From assembly GCF_050948215.1 (NCBI RefSeq), contig NW_027489012.1, positions 1 through 64,000 of the forward strand: DNA of 64,000 nucleotides, written 5' to 3'. The notes under the pieces are model-generated. The model saw nothing but the letters and a program-made list of their open reading frames with translations, ran no database searches and was not told the DNA's origin. Of this stretch, positions 39,800 through 54,600 are shown one piece after another. The position numbers and the translations under genes were made by a program. Within the stretch, counting starts at the first letter, position 1. Each line of letters begins with the position of its first letter. The stretch comes from Halictus rubicundus (taxonomy: Eukaryota; Arthropoda; Insecta; Hymenoptera; Halictidae).

Positions 39800-42700
39800 A
39801 TAGGATAGAGGATAGGATAGGATAGAGGATAGGATATGATAGAGGATAGGATATGATAGAGGATAGGATAGGATAGAAGATAGGATAGGATAGATGATAG
39901 GATAGGATAGAGGATAGGATAGGATAGAGGATAGGATAGGATAGAGGATAGGATAGGATAGAGGATAGGATAGGATAGAGGATAGGATAGGATAGAGGAT
40001 AGGATATGATAGAGGATAGGATAGGATAGAAAATAGGATAGGATAGATGATAGGATAGGATAGAGGATAGGATCGGATAGAGGATATGATAGGGGATTGG
40101 ATCGGATAGAGGATAGGATAGGATAGAGGATAGGATAGGATAGAGGATAGGATTAGATAGAGGATAGGATAGGATAGAGGATAGGATAGGATAGAGGATA
40201 GGATGGGATAGAGGATAGGATAGGATAGAGGATAGGATAGGATAGAGGATAGGATAGGATAGAGGATAGGATAGGATAGAGGATAGGATAGGATAGAGGA
40301 TAGGATAGGATAGATGATAGGATAGGATAGAGGATAGGATAAGATAGAGGATAGGATAGGATAGGATAGAGGATAGGATAGGATAGAGGATAGGATAGGA
40401 TAGAGGATAGGATAGGATAGATGATTGGATAGGATAGAGGATAGGATAAGATAGAGGATAGGATAGGATAGGATAGAGGATAGGATACGATAGAGGATAC
40501 GATAGGATAGGATAGAGGATAGGATAGAGGATAGGATAGGATAGAGAATATGATACGGTAGACGATAGGGGATTGGATCGGATACAGGATAGGATAGGGT
40601 AGAGGATAGGATAGGATAGAGGATAGGATAGGATAGAGAATATGATACGGTAGACGATAGGGGATTGGATCGGATACAGGATAGGAGGCGGTAGAGGATA
40701 GAATAGGATAGGATGGAGAATAGGATAGGATAGAGGATAGGTTAGGATAGAGGATAGGATAGGATAGGATAGAGGATAGGATAGGATAGAGGATAGGATA
40801 GGATAGAGGATAGGATAGTATAGAGGATAGTATAGGATAGAGGATAGGATAGGATAGAGGATAGGATACGATAGAGGATACGATAGGATAGGATAGAGGA
40901 TAGGATACGATAGAGGATACGATAGGATAGGATAGAGGATAGGATACGATAGAGGATACGATAAGGATAGGATAGAGGATAGGATAGGATAGAGGATAGG
41001 ATAGGATAGAGGATAGGATAGGGTAGAGGATAGGATAGGATAGAGGATAGGATAGGATAGATGATAGGATAGGATAGAGGATAGGATAGGATAGGATAGA
41101 GGATAGGATGGGATAGAGGATAGGATAGGATAGAGGATAGGATAGGATAGAGGATAGGATAGGATAGGATAGAGGATAGGGTAGGATAGAGGATAGGATA
41201 GGGTAGAGGATAGTTTAGGATAGAGGATAGGATAGGGTAGATGATAGGATAGGATAGAGGATAGGATACGATAGAGGATATGATAGGATAGGATAGAGGA
41301 TAGGATACGATAGAGGATACGATAGGATAGGATAGAGGATAGGATACGATAGAGGATACGATACGATAGAGGATACGATAGGATAGGATAGAGGATAGGA
41401 TAGGATAGAGGATAGGATAGGATAGAGGATAGGATAGGGTAGAGGATAGGATAGGATAGAGGATAGGATAGGATAGATGATAGGATAGGATAGAGGATAG
41501 GATAAGATAGAGGATAGGATAGGATAGGATAGAGGATAGGATGGGATAGAGGATAGGATAGTATAGGGGATAGGATAGGATAGAGGATAGGATAAGATAG
41601 AGGATACGATAGGATAGATGATATTATAGGAAAGAGGAAAGGATATGATAGAGGATACGATATTGTAGAGGATAGGATAGGATAGAGGATAGGATAGGAT
41701 AGAGAATAGGATAGGATAGAGGATAGGATAGGATAGAGGATAGGATAGGATAGACTATAGGATAGGATAGAGGATAGGATAGGATAGAGGATAGGATAGG
41801 ATAGAGGATAGGATATGATAGAGGATAGGATAGGATAGAAGATAGGATAGGATAGATGAAGGGATAGGATAGAGGATAGGATAGGATAGAGGATAGGATA
41901 AGATAGAGGATAGGATATGATAGAGGATAGGATAGGATAGAAGATAGGATAGGATAGATGATAGGATAGGATAGAGGATAGGATAAGATAGAGGATAAGA
42001 TAGGATAGAGGATAGGATAGGATAGAGGATAGGATATGAATTAGGATAGGATAGGATAGAAGATAGGATCGGATAGAGGATAGGATAGAGGATTGGATAG
42101 GATAGAGGATAGGATAAGATAGAGAATAGGATAGGATAGAGGATAGGATAGGATAGAGGATAGGATAGGATAGAGGATAGGATAGGATAGAGGATAGGAT
42201 AGGGTAGAGGATAGGATAGGATAGAGGATAGGATAGGATAGATGATAGGATAGGATAGAGGATAGGATAAGATAGAGGATAGGATAGGATAGGATAGAGG
42301 ATAGGATGGGATAGAGGATAGGATAAGATAGAGGGTAGGGTAGGATAGAGGATAGGATAGGATAGAGGATAGGATAGGGTAGAGGATAGGATAGGATAGG
42401 ATAGAGGATAGGATAGTATAGATGATAGGATAGGATAGAGGATAGGATAAGATAGAGGATAGGATACGATAGAGGATAGGATAGGATAGAGGATAGGAAA
42501 GGATAGAGGATAGGATAGGGTAGAGGATAGGATAGGATAGAGGATAGGATAGGATAGAGGATAGGATAGGATAGAGGATAGGATAGGATAGAGGATAGGA
42601 TAGGATAGAGGATATGATAGGGTAGAGGATAGGATCGGATAGAGGATAGGATAGGCTAGATGATAGGATAGGATAGAGGACAGGATAAGATAGAGGATAG

Positions 42701-45680
42701 GATAGGATAGGATAGAGGATAGGATGGGATAGAGGATAGGACAGGATAGAGGATAGGATAGGATAGAGGATAGGATAGGATAGAGGATAGGATAGGGTAG
42801 AGGATAGGATAGGATAGAGGATAGGATAGGATAGAGGATTGGATAGGATAGAGGATAGGATAAGATAGAGGATAGGATAGGATAGGATAGAGGATAGGAT
42901 ACGATAGAGGATACGATAGGATAGGATAGAGGATAGGATACGATAGAGGATACGATAGGATAGGATAGAGGATAGGATACGATATAGGATACGATAAGGA
43001 TAGGATAGAGGATAGGATAGGATAGAGGATAGGATAGGATAGAGGATAGGATAGGGTAGAGGATAGGATAGGATAGAGGATAGGATAGGATAGATGATAG
43101 GATAGGATAGAGGATAGGATAGGATAGGATAGAGGATAGGATGGGATAGAGGATAGGATAGGATAGAGGATAGGATAGGATAGAGGATAGGATAGGATAG
43201 AGGATAGGATAGGATAGAGGATAGGATAGGGTAGAGGATAGTTTAGGATAGAGGATAGGATAGGGTAGATGATAGGATACGATAGAGGATACGATAGGAT
43301 AGGATAGAGGATAGGATACGATAGAGGATACGATAGGATAGGATAGAGGATAGGATACGATAGAGGATACGTTAGGATAGGATAGAGGATAGGATAGGAT
43401 AGAGGATAGGATAGGATAGAGGATAGGATAGGATAGAGGATAGGATAGGATAGAAGATAGGATCGGATAGAGGATAGGATAGAGGATTGGATAGGATAGA
43501 GGATAGGATAAGATAGAGGATAGGATAGGATAGAGGATAGGATAGGATAGAGGATAGGATAGGATAGAGGATAGGATCGGATAGAGGATATGATAGGGGA
43601 TTGGATAGGATAGAGGATAGGATAGGATAGAGGATAGGATAGGATAGAGGATAGGATAGGATAGAGGATAGGATATGATAGAGGATAGGATAGGATAGAA
43701 GATAGGATAGGATAGATGAAGGGATAGGATAGAGGATAGGATAGGATAGAGGATAGGATAAGATAGAGGATAGGATATGATAGAGGATAGGATAGGATAG
43801 AAGATAGGATAGGATAGATGAAGGGATAGGATAGAGGATAGGATAGGATAGAGGATAGGATAAGATGGAGGATAGGATATGATAGAGGATAGGATAGGAT
43901 AGAAGATAGGATAGGATAGATGATAGGATAGGATAGAGGATAGGATAAGATAGAGGATAAGATAGGATAGAGGATAGGATAGGATAGAGGATAGGATATG
44001 AATTAGGATAGGATAGGATAGAAGATAGGATCGGATAGAGGATAGGATAGAGGATTGGACAGGATAGAGGATAGGATAAGATAGAGAATAGGATAGGATA
44101 GAGGATAGGATAGGATAGAGGATAGGATAGGATAGAGGATAGGATAGGATAGAGGATAGGATAGGATAGAGGATAGGATATGATAGAGGATAGGATATGA
44201 TAGAGGATAGGATAGGATAGAAGATAGGATAGGATAGATGATAGGATAGGATAGAGGATAGGATAGGATAGAGGATAGGATATGATAGAGGATAGGATAG
44301 GATAGAAGATAGGATAGGATAGATGAAGGGATAGGATAGAGGATAGGATAGGATAGAGGATAGGATAAGATAGAGGATAGGATATGATAGAGGATAGGAT
44401 AGGATAGAAGATAGGATAGGATAGATGATAGGATAGGATAGAGGATAGGATAAGATAGAGGATAAGATAGGATAGAGGATAGGATAGGATAGAAAATAGG
44501 ATAGGATAGATGATAGGATAGGATAGAGGATAGGATAAGATAGAGGATAAGATAGGATAGAGGATAGGATAGGATAGAGGATAGGATATGATAGAGGATA
44601 GAATAGGATAGAAGATAGGATCGGATAGAGGATAGGATAGAGGATTGGATAGGATAGAGGATAGGATAAGATAGAGGATAGGATAGGATAGAGGATAGGA
44701 TAGGATAGAGGATAGGATAGGATAGAGGATAGGATCGGATAGAGGATATGATAGGGGATTGGATAGGATAGAGGATAGGATAGGATAGAGGATAGGATAG
44801 GATAGAGGATAGGATTAGATAGAGGATAGGATAGGATAGAGGATAGGATAGGATAGAGGATAGGATGGGATAGAGGATAGGATAGGATAGAGGATAGGAT
44901 AGGATAGAGGATAGGATAGGATAGAGGATAGGATAGGATACAGGATAGGATAGGATAGAGGATAGGATAGGATAGATGATAGGATAGGATAGAGGATAGG
45001 ATAAGATAGAGGATAGGATAGGATAGGATAGAGGATAGGATAGGATAGAGGATAGGATAGGATAGAGGATAGGATAGGATAGAGGATAGGATAGGATAGA
45101 TGATAGGATAGGATAGAGGATAGGATAAGATAGAGGATAGGATAGGATAGGATAGAGGATAGGATACGATAGAGGATACGATAGGATAGGATAGAGGATA
45201 GGATACGATAGAGGATACGATAGGATAGGATAGAGGATAGGATACAATAGAGGATACGATAGGATAGGATAGAGGATAGGATAGAGGATAGGATAGGATA
45301 GAGAATATGATACGGTAGACGATAGGGGATTGGATCGGATACAGGATAGGATAGGGTAGAGGATAGGATAGGATAGAGGATAGGATAGGATAGAGGATAG
45401 GATAGGATAGAGGATAGGATAGGATAGGATAGAGGATAGGATACGATAGAGGATACGATAGGATAGGATAGAGGATAGGATACGATAGAGGATACGATAG
45501 GATAGGATAGAGGATAGGATACGATAGAGGATACGATAGGATAGGATAGAGGATAGGATAGGATAGAGGATAGGATAGGATAGAGGATAGGATAGGGTAG
45601 AGGATAGGATAGGATAGAGGATAGGATAGGATACATGATAGGATAGGATAGAGGATAGGATAAGATAGAGGATACGATAG
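39800..45680 (+). repeat. Zone B: transition HOR set with GAATTAGG, GATGAAGGG and TGATACGG variants
   Basis: From about 39,800 the zone-A markers almost disappear and new recurrent variants appear. GGATATGAATTAGG is at 42,038 and 44,000. GATGAAGGGATAGG is near 41,857, 43,716, 43,817 and 44,332. TGATACGGTAGACG is at 40,551, 40,643 and 45,308. GATAGTTTAGG is at 41,213 and 43,241. Others are GAAAATAGG near 40,030 and 44,492, and GGATTAGATAG near 40,151 and 44,813. A single A4-type marker sits at 41,622. Much of this set is repeated, better ordered, in zone C, with 41,613 and 45,681 equivalent at an offset of 4,068. Mixed order and variable spacing suggest zone B is a boundary between two differently evolving arrays. 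Confidence 0.78.
40540..40700 (+). repeat. 92-bp duplicated TGATACGGTAGACG element (first of three pairs)
   Basis: TGATACGGTAGACG followed by GGGGATTGGATCGGATAC occurs twice, 92 bp apart, at 40,551 and 40,643. The same pair with the same 92-bp spacing recurs at 47,030 and 47,122 and at 50,413 and 50,505. The second member is always followed by GGAGGCGGTAGAGG and GATGGAGAATAGG. A lone copy lies at 45,308. The fixed pair shows that the 92-bp event came before the longer duplications that spread it. Confidence 0.88.
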
Positions 45681-48600
45681 GATAGATGATATTATAGGAA
45701 AGAGGAAAGGATATGATAGAGGATACGATATTGTAGAGGATAGGATAGGATAGAGGATAGGATAGGATAGAGAATAGGATAGGATAGAGGATAGGATAGG
45801 ATAGAGGATAGGATAGGATAGAGGATAGGATAGGATAGAGGATAGGATAGGATAGAGGATAGGATATGATAGAGGATAGGATAGGATAGAAGATAGGATA
45901 GGATAGATAAAGGGATAGGATAGAGGATAGGATAAGATAGAGGATAAGATAGGATAGAGGATAGGATAAGATAGAGGATAGGATATGATAGAGGATAGGA
46001 TAGGATAGAAGATAGGATAGGATAGATGATAGGATAGGATAGAGGATAGGATAAGATAGAGGATAAGATAGGATAGAGGATAGGATAGGATAGAGGATAG
46101 GATATGAATTAGGATAGGATAGGATAGAAGATAGGATCGGATAGAGGATAGGATAGAGGATTGGATAGGATAGAGGATAGGATAAGATAGAGAATAGGAT
46201 AGGATAGAGGATAGGATAGGATAGAGGATAGGATAGGATAGAGGATAGGATAGGATAGAGGATAGGATAGGATAGAGGATAGGATATGATAGAGGATAGG
46301 ATATGATAGAGGATAGGATAGGATAGAAGATAGGATAGGATAGATGATAGGATAGGATAGAGGATAGGATAGGATAGAGGATAGGATAGGATAGAGGATA
46401 GGATAGGATAGAGGATAGGATAGGATAGAGGATAGGATAGGATAGAGGATAGGATATGATAGAGGATAGGATAGGATAGAAAATAGGATAGGATAGATGA
46501 TAGGATAGGATAGAGGATAGGATAAGATAGAGGATAAGATAGGATAGAGGATAGGATAGGATAGAGGATAGGATATGATAGAGGATACGATAGGATAGAA
46601 GATAGGATCGGATAGAGGATAGGATAGAGGATTGGATAGGATAGAGGATAGGATAAGATAGAGGATAGGATAGGATAGAGGATAGGATAGGATAGAGGAT
46701 AGGATAGGATAGAGGATAGGATCGGATAGAGGATATGATAGGGGATTGGATAGGATAGAGGATAGGATAGGATAGAGGATAGGATAGGATAGAGGATAGG
46801 ATTAGATAGAGGATAGGATAGGATAGAGGATAGGATAGGATAGGATAGAGGATAGGATAGGATAGAGGATAGGATAGGATAGAGGATAGGATAGGATACA
46901 TGATAGGATAGGATAGAGGATAGGATAAGATAGAGGATAGGATAGGATAGGATAGAGGATAGGATACGATAGAGGATACGATAGGATAGGATAGAGGATA
47001 GGATAGAGGATAGGATAGGATAGAGAATATGATACGGTAGACGATAGGGGATTGGATCGGATACAGGATAGGATAGGGTAGAGGATAGGATAGGATAGAG
47101 GATAGGATAGGATAGAGAATATGATACGGTAGACGATAGGGGATTGGATCGGATACAGGATAGGAGGCGGTAGAGGATAGAATAGGATAGGATGGAGAAT
47201 AGGATAGGATAGAGGATAGGTTAGGATAGAGGATAGGATAGGATAGGATAGAGGATAGGATAGGATAGAGGATAGGATAGGATAGAGCATAGGATACGAT
47301 AGAGGATAGGATAGGGGATTGGATAGGATAGAGGATAGGTTAGGACAGATGATATTATAGGAATGGGGATAGGATATGATAGAGGATAGGATAGGATAGA
47401 GGATAGGATAGGATAGAGGATAGGATAGGATAGAGGATAGGATAGGATAGAGGATAGGATAAGATAGAGGATAGGATAGGATAGGATAGAGGATAGGATG
47501 GGATAGAGGATAGGACAGGATAGAGGATAGGATAGGATAGAGGATAGGATAGGATAGAGGATAGGATAGTATAGAGGATAGTATAGGATAGAGGATAGGA
47601 TAGGATAGAGGATAGGATAAGATAGAGGATATGATAGGATAGAGGATTGGATAGTATAGAGGATAGGATAGGATAGAGGATAGGATAGGATAGAGGATAG
47701 GAAAGGATAGAGGATAGGATAGGATAGAGGATAGGATAGGATAGAGGATAGGATAAGATAGAGGATAGGATAGGATAGAGGATAGGATAGGATAGATGAT
47801 AGGATGGGATAGAGGATAGGATAGGATAGAGGATAGGATAGGATAGAGGATAGGATAGGATAGAGGATAGGATAGGATAGAGGATAGGATAAGATAGAGG
47901 ATAGGATAGGATAGAGGATAGGATGGTATAGAGGATAGGACAGGATAGAGGATAGGATAGGATAGAGGATAGGATAGGATAGAGGATAGGATAGGGTAGA
48001 GGATAGGATAGGATAGAGGATAGGATAGGATAGAGGATTGGATAGGATAGAGGATAGGATAAGATAGAGGATAGGATAGGATAGGATAGAGGATAGGATA
48101 CGATAGAGGATACGATAGGATAGGATAGAGGATAGGATACGATAGAGGATACGATAAGGATAGGATAGAGGATAGGATAGGATAGAGGATAGGATAGGGT
48201 AGAGGATAGGATAGGATAGGATAGAGGATAGGATGGGATAGATGATAGGATAGGATAGAGGATAGGATAGGATAGAGGATAGGATAGGATAGAGGATAGG
48301 ATAGGATAGAGGATAGGATAGGGTAGAGGATAGTTTAGGATAGAGGATAGGATAGGGTAGAGGATAGGATAGGATAGAGGATAGGATAGGATAGGATAGA
48401 GGATAGGATATGATAGAGGATACGATAGGATAGGATAGAGGATAGGATACGATAGAGGATACGATAGGATAGGATAGAGGATAGGATACGATAGAGGATA
48501 CGATAGGATAGGATAGAGGATAGGATAGGATAGAGGATAGGATAGGATAGAGGATAGGATAGGGTAGAGGATAGGATAGGATAGAGGATAGGATAGGATA

Positions 48601-51600
48601 GATGATAGGATAGGATAGAGGATAGGATAAGATAGAGGATAGGATAGGATAGGATAGAGGATAGGATGGGATAGAGGATAGGATAGGATAGAGTGTAGGA
48701 TAGGATAGAGGATAGGATGGGATAGAGGATAGGATAGGATAGAGGATAGGATAGGATAGAGGATAGGATAGGATAGAGGATAGGATAGGATAGAGGATAG
48801 GATAGGATAGGATAGAGGATAGGATACGATAGAGGATACGATAGGATAGGATAGAGGATAGGATACGATAGAGGATACGATAGGATAGGATAGAGGATAG
48901 GATACGATAGAGGATACGATAGGATAGGATAGAGGATAGGATAGGATAGAGGATAGGATAGGATAGAGGATAGGATAGGGTAGAGGATAGGATAGGATAG
49001 AGGATAGGATAGGATAGATGATAGGATAGGATAGAGGATAGGATAAGATAGAGGATACGATAGGATAGATGATATTATAGGAAAGAGGAAAGGATATGAT
49101 AGAGGATACGATATTGTAGAGGATAGGATAGGATAGAGGATAGGATAGGATAGAGAATAGGATAGGATAGAGGATAGGATAGGATAGAGGATAGGATAGG
49201 ATAGAGGATAGGATAGGATAGAGGATAGGATAGGATAGAGGATAGGATATGATAGAGGATAGGATAGGATAGAAGATAGGATAGGATAGATGAAGGGATA
49301 GGATAGAGGATAGGATAAGATAGAGGATAAGATAGGATAGAGGATAGGATGAGATAGAGGATAGGATATGATAGAGGATAGGATAGGATAGAAGATAGGA
49401 TAGGATAGATGATAGGATAGGATAGAGGATAGGATAAGATAGAGGATAAGATAGGATAGAGGATAGGATAGGATAGAGGATAGGATATGAATTAGGATAG
49501 GATAGGATAGAAGATAGGATCGGATAGAGGATAGGATAGAGGATTGGATAGGATAGAGGATAGGATAAGATAGAGAATAGGATAGGATAGAGGATAGGAT
49601 AGGATAGAGGATAGGATAGGATAGAGGATAGGATAGGATAGAGGATAGGATAGGATAGAGGATAGGATATGATAGAGGATAGGATATGATAGAGGATAGG
49701 ATAGGATAGAAGATAGGATAGGATAGATGATAGGATAGGATAGAGGATAGGATAGGATAGAGGATAGGATAGGATAGAGGATAGGATAGGATAGAGGATA
49801 GGATAGGATAGAGGATAGGATAGGGTAGAGGATAGGATATGATAGAGGATAGGATAGGATAGAAAATAGGATAGGATAGATGATAGGATAGGATAGAGGA
49901 TAGGATAAGATAGAGGATAAGATAGGATAGAGGATAGGATAGGATAGAGGATAGGATATGATAGAGGATACGATAGGATAGAAGATAGGATCGGATAGAG
50001 GATAGGATAGAGGATTGGATAGGATAGAGGATAGGATAAGATAGAGGATAGGATAGGATAGAGGATAGGATAGGATAGAGGATAGGATAGGATAGAGGAT
50101 AGGATCGGATAGAGGATATGATAGGGGATTGGATAGGATAGAGGATAGGATAGGATAGAGGATAGGATAGGATAGAGGACAGGATTAGATAGAGGATAGG
50201 ATAGGATAGAGGATAGGATAGGATAGGATAGAGGATAGGATAGGATAGAGGATAGGATAGGATAGAGGATAGGATAGGATAGATGATAGGATAGGATAGA
50301 GGATAGGATAAGATAGAGGATAGGATAGGATAGGATAGAGGATAGGATACGATAGAGGATACGATAGGATAGGATAGAGGATAGGATAGAGGATAGGATA
50401 GGATAGAGAATATGATACGGTAGACGATAGGGGATTGGATCGGATACAGGATAGGATAGGGTAGAGGATAGGATAGGATAGAGGATAGGATAGGATAGAG
50501 AATATGATACGGTAGACGATAGGGGATTGGATCGGATACAGGATAGGAGGCGGTAGAGGATAGAATAGGATAGGATGGAGAATAGGATAGGATAGAGGAT
50601 AGGTTAGGATAGAGGATAGGATAGGATAGGATAGAGGATAGGATAGGATAGAGGATAGGATAGGATAGAGCATAGGATACGATAGAGGATAGGATAGGGG
50701 ATTGGATAGGATAGAGGATAGGTTAGGACAGATGATATTATAGGAATGGGGATAGGATATGATAGAGGATAGGATAGGATAGAGGATAGGATAGGATAGA
50801 GGATAGGATATGATAGAGGATAGGATAGGATAGAGGATAGGATAAGATAGAGGATAGGATAGGATAGGATAGAGGATAGGATGGGATAGAGGATAGGACA
50901 GGATAGAGGATAGGATAGGATAGAGGATAGGATAGGATAGAGGATAGGATAGTATAGAGGATAGTATAGGATAGAGGATAGGATAGGATAGAGGATAGGA
51001 TAAGATAGAGGATATGATAGGATAGAGGATTGGATAGTATAGAGGATAGGATAGGATAGAGGATAGGATAGGATAGAGGATAGGAAAGGATAGAGGATAG
51101 GATAGGATAGAGGATAGGATAGGATAGAGGATAGGATAAGATAGAGGATAGGATAGGATAGAGGATAGGATAGGATAGATGATAGGATGGGATAGAGGAT
51201 AGGATAGGATAGAGGATAGGATAGGATAGAGGATAGGATAGGATAGAGGATAGGATAGGATAGAGGATAGGATAGGATAGATGATAGGATAGGATAGAGG
51301 ATAGGATAAGATAGAGGATAGGATAGGATAGGATAGAGGATAGGATGGGATAGAGGATAGGACAGGATAGAGGATAGGATAGGATAGAGGATAGGATAGG
51401 ATAGAGGATAGGATAGGGTAGAGGATAGGATAGGATAGAGGATAGGATAGGATAGAGGATTGGATAGGATAGAGGATAGGATAAGATAGAGGATAGGATA
51501 GGATAGGATAGAGGATAGGATACGATAGAGGATACGATAGGATAGGATAGAGGATAGGATACGATAGAGGATACGATAAGGATAGGATAGAGGATAGGAT

Positions 51601-54600
51601 AGGATAGAGGATAGGATAGGATAGAGGATAGGATAGGATAGAGGATAGGATAGGATAGATGATAGGATGGGATAGAGGATAGGATAGGATAGAGGATAGG
51701 ATAGGATAGAGGATAGGATAGGATAGAGGATAGGATAGGATAGAGGATAGGATAGGATAGATGATAGGATAGGATAGAGGATAGGATAAGATAGAGGATA
51801 CGATAGGATAGGATAGAGGATAGGATACGATAGAGGATACGATAAGGATAGGATAGAGGATAGGATAGGATAGAGGATAGGATAGGGTAGAGGATAGGAT
51901 AGGATAGGATAGAGGATAGGATGGGATAGAGGATAGGATAGGATAGAGGATAGGATAGGATAGAGGATAGGATAGGATAGAGGATAGGATAGGATAGAGG
52001 ATAGGATAGGGTAGAGGATAGTTTAGGATAGAGGATAGGATAGGGTAGAGGATAGGATAGGATAGAGGATAGGATAGGATAGGATAGAGGATAGGATATG
52101 ATAGAGGATACGATAGGATAGGATAGAGGATAGGATACGATAGAGGATACGATAGGATAGGATAGAGGATAGGATACGATAGAGGATACGATAGGATAGG
52201 ATAGAGGATAGGATAGGATAGAGGATAGGATAGGATAGAGGATAGGATAGGGTAGAGGATAGGATAGGATAGAGGATAGGATAGGATAGATGATAGGATA
52301 GGATAGAGGATAGGATAAGATAGAGGATAGGATAGGATAGGATAGAGGATAGGATGGGATAGAGGATAGGATAGGATAGAGGGTAGGATAGGATAGAGGA
52401 TAGGATAGGATAGAGGATAGGATAGGGTAGAGGATAGGATAGGATAGGATAGAGGATAGGATAGGATAGATGATAGGATAGGATAGAGGATAGGATAAGA
52501 CAGAGGATAGGATAGGATAGGATAGAGGATAGGATACGATAGAGGATACGATAGGATAGGATAGAGGATAGGATACGATAGAGGATACGATAGGATAGGA
52601 TAGAGGATAGGATACGATAGAGGATACGATAGGATAGAGGATAGGATACGATAGAGGATAGGATAGGATAGAGGATAGGAAAGGATAGAGGATAGGATAG
52701 GATAGAGGATAGGATAAGATAGAGGATAAGATAGGATAGAGGATAGGATAAGATAGAGGATAGGATATGATAGAGGATAGGATAGGATAGAAGATAGGAT
52801 AGGATAGATGATAGGATAGGATAGAGGATAGGATAAGATAGAGGATAGGATATGATAGAGGATAGGATAGGATAGAAGATAGGATAGGATAGATGATAGG
52901 ATAGGATAGAGGATAGGATAAGATAGAGGATAAGATAGGATAGAGGATAGGATAGGATAGAGGATAGGATATGAATTAGGATAGGATAGGATAGAAGATA
53001 GGATCGGATAGAGGATAGGATAGAGGATTGGATAGGATAGAGGATAAGATAAGATAGAGAATAGGATAGGATAGAGGATAGGATAGGATAGAGGATAGGA
53101 TAGGATAGAGGATAGGATAGGATAGAGGATAGGATAGGATAGAGGATAGGATATGATAGAGGATAGGATATGATAGAGGATAGGATAGGATAGAAGATAG
53201 GATAGGATAGATGATAGGATAGGATAGAGGATAGGATAGGATAGAGGATAGGATAGGATAGAGGATAGGATAGGATAGAGGATAGGATAGGATAGAGGAT
53301 AGGATAGGATAGAGGATAGGATATGATAGAGGATAGGATAGGATAGAAAATAGGATAGGATAGATGATAGGATAGGATAGAGGATAGGATAAGATAGAGG
53401 ATAAGATAGGATAGAGGATAGGATAGGATAGAGGATAGGATATGATAGAGGATACGATAGGATAGAAGATAGGATCGGATAGAGGATAGGATAGAGGATT
53501 GGATAGGATAGAGGATAGGATAAGATAGAGGATAGGATAGGATAGAGGATAGGATAGGATAGAGGATAGGATAGGATAGAGGATAGGATCGGATAGAGGA
53601 TATGATAGGGGATTGGATAGGATAGAGGATAGGATAGGATAGAGGATAGGATAGGATAGAGGATAGGATTAGATAGAGGATAGGATAGGATAGAGGATAG
53701 GATAGGATAGGATAGAGGATAGGATAGGATAGAGGATAGGATAGGATAGAGGATAGGATAGGATAGATGATAGGATAGGATAGAGGATAGGATAAGATAG
53801 AGGATAGGATAGGATAGGATAGAGGATAGGATAGTATAGAGGATAGTATAGGATAGAGGATAGGATAGGATAGAGGATAGGATAAGATAGAGGATATGAT
53901 AGGATAGAGGATTGGATAGTATAGAGGATAGGATAGGATAGAGGATAGGATAGGATAGAGGATAGGAAAGGATAGAGGATAGGATAGGATAGAGGATAGG
54001 ATAGGATAGAGGATAGGATAAGATAGAGGATAGGATAGGATAGAGGATAGGATAGGATAGATGATAGGATGGGATAGAGGATAGGATAGGATAGAGGATA
54101 GGATAGGATAGAGGATAGGATAGGATAGAGGATAGGATAGGATAGAAGATAGGATAGGATAGATGATAGGATAGGATAGAGGATAGGATAAGATAGAGGA
54201 TAGGATAGGATAGGATAGAGGATAGGATGGGATAGAGGATAGGACAGGATAGAGGATAGGATAGGATAGAGGATAGGATAGGATAGAGGATAGGATAGGG
54301 TAGAGGATAGGATAGGATAGAGGATAGGATAGGATAGAGGATTGGATAGGATAGAGGATAGGATAAGATAGAGGATAGGATAGGATAGGATAGAGGATAG
54401 GATACGATAGAGGATACGATAGGATAGGATAGAGGATAGGATACGATAGAGGATACGATACGGATAGGATAGAGGATAGGATAGGATAGAGGATAGGATA
54501 GGGTAGAGGATAGGATAGGATAGGATAGAGGATAGGATGGGATAGAGGATAGGATAGGATAGAGGATAGGATAGGATAGAGGATAGGATAGGATAGAGGA

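Larger units (their letters stand above)
1..39800 (+). repeat. Zone A: heterogeneous higher-order repeats with GATATTATAGG markers
   Basis: This zone is defined by a recurrent variant block that begins GATATTATAGGAAAGAGG or GATATTATAGGGAAGAGG and is often followed by monomers ending GATATTATAG and GATATTATAAAGG. I count about 40 occurrences, for example near 480, 1,620, 3,422, 5,649, 7,342, 10,337, 15,691, 21,724, 30,123, 36,187 and 39,427. Spacing between neighbours varies from about 0.15 to 1.8 kb, so the HOR is not a fixed-length unit. Markers fall into four forms. A1 has GAAAGAGG then GGATATG. A2 has GGGAAGAGG. A3 has GAAAGAGG then GGGTAAG. A4 is followed by GATATTGTAG instead of GATATTATAG. 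A1 blocks usually carry GGAATGAGG and GGGGATTGGATCGGATAC downstream. Blocks with GGATTGGATAGAATAAAGG usually carry clustered 12-bp monomers. The right boundary is where GAAAATAGG and GATGAAGGG variants take over, near 39,800. Confidence 0.85.

Noticed and set aside
39504..46901. Longest minus-strand open reading frame (2,465 codons), and about 25 others of 60-1,111 codons such as 5,692-9,027
   Set aside because: All three minus frames are open through the repeat and give the same low-complexity peptide period. Overlapping frames coexist, starts and stops fall at random variant monomers, and there is no codon-position bias, promoter or domain.
47340..47380. GATATTATAGGAATGGGGATAGG as a possible promoter-like TATA site
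   Set aside because: It is a variant of the recurrent marker, duplicated exactly at 50,744, with no gene downstream; AT-rich words are expected from the repeat.
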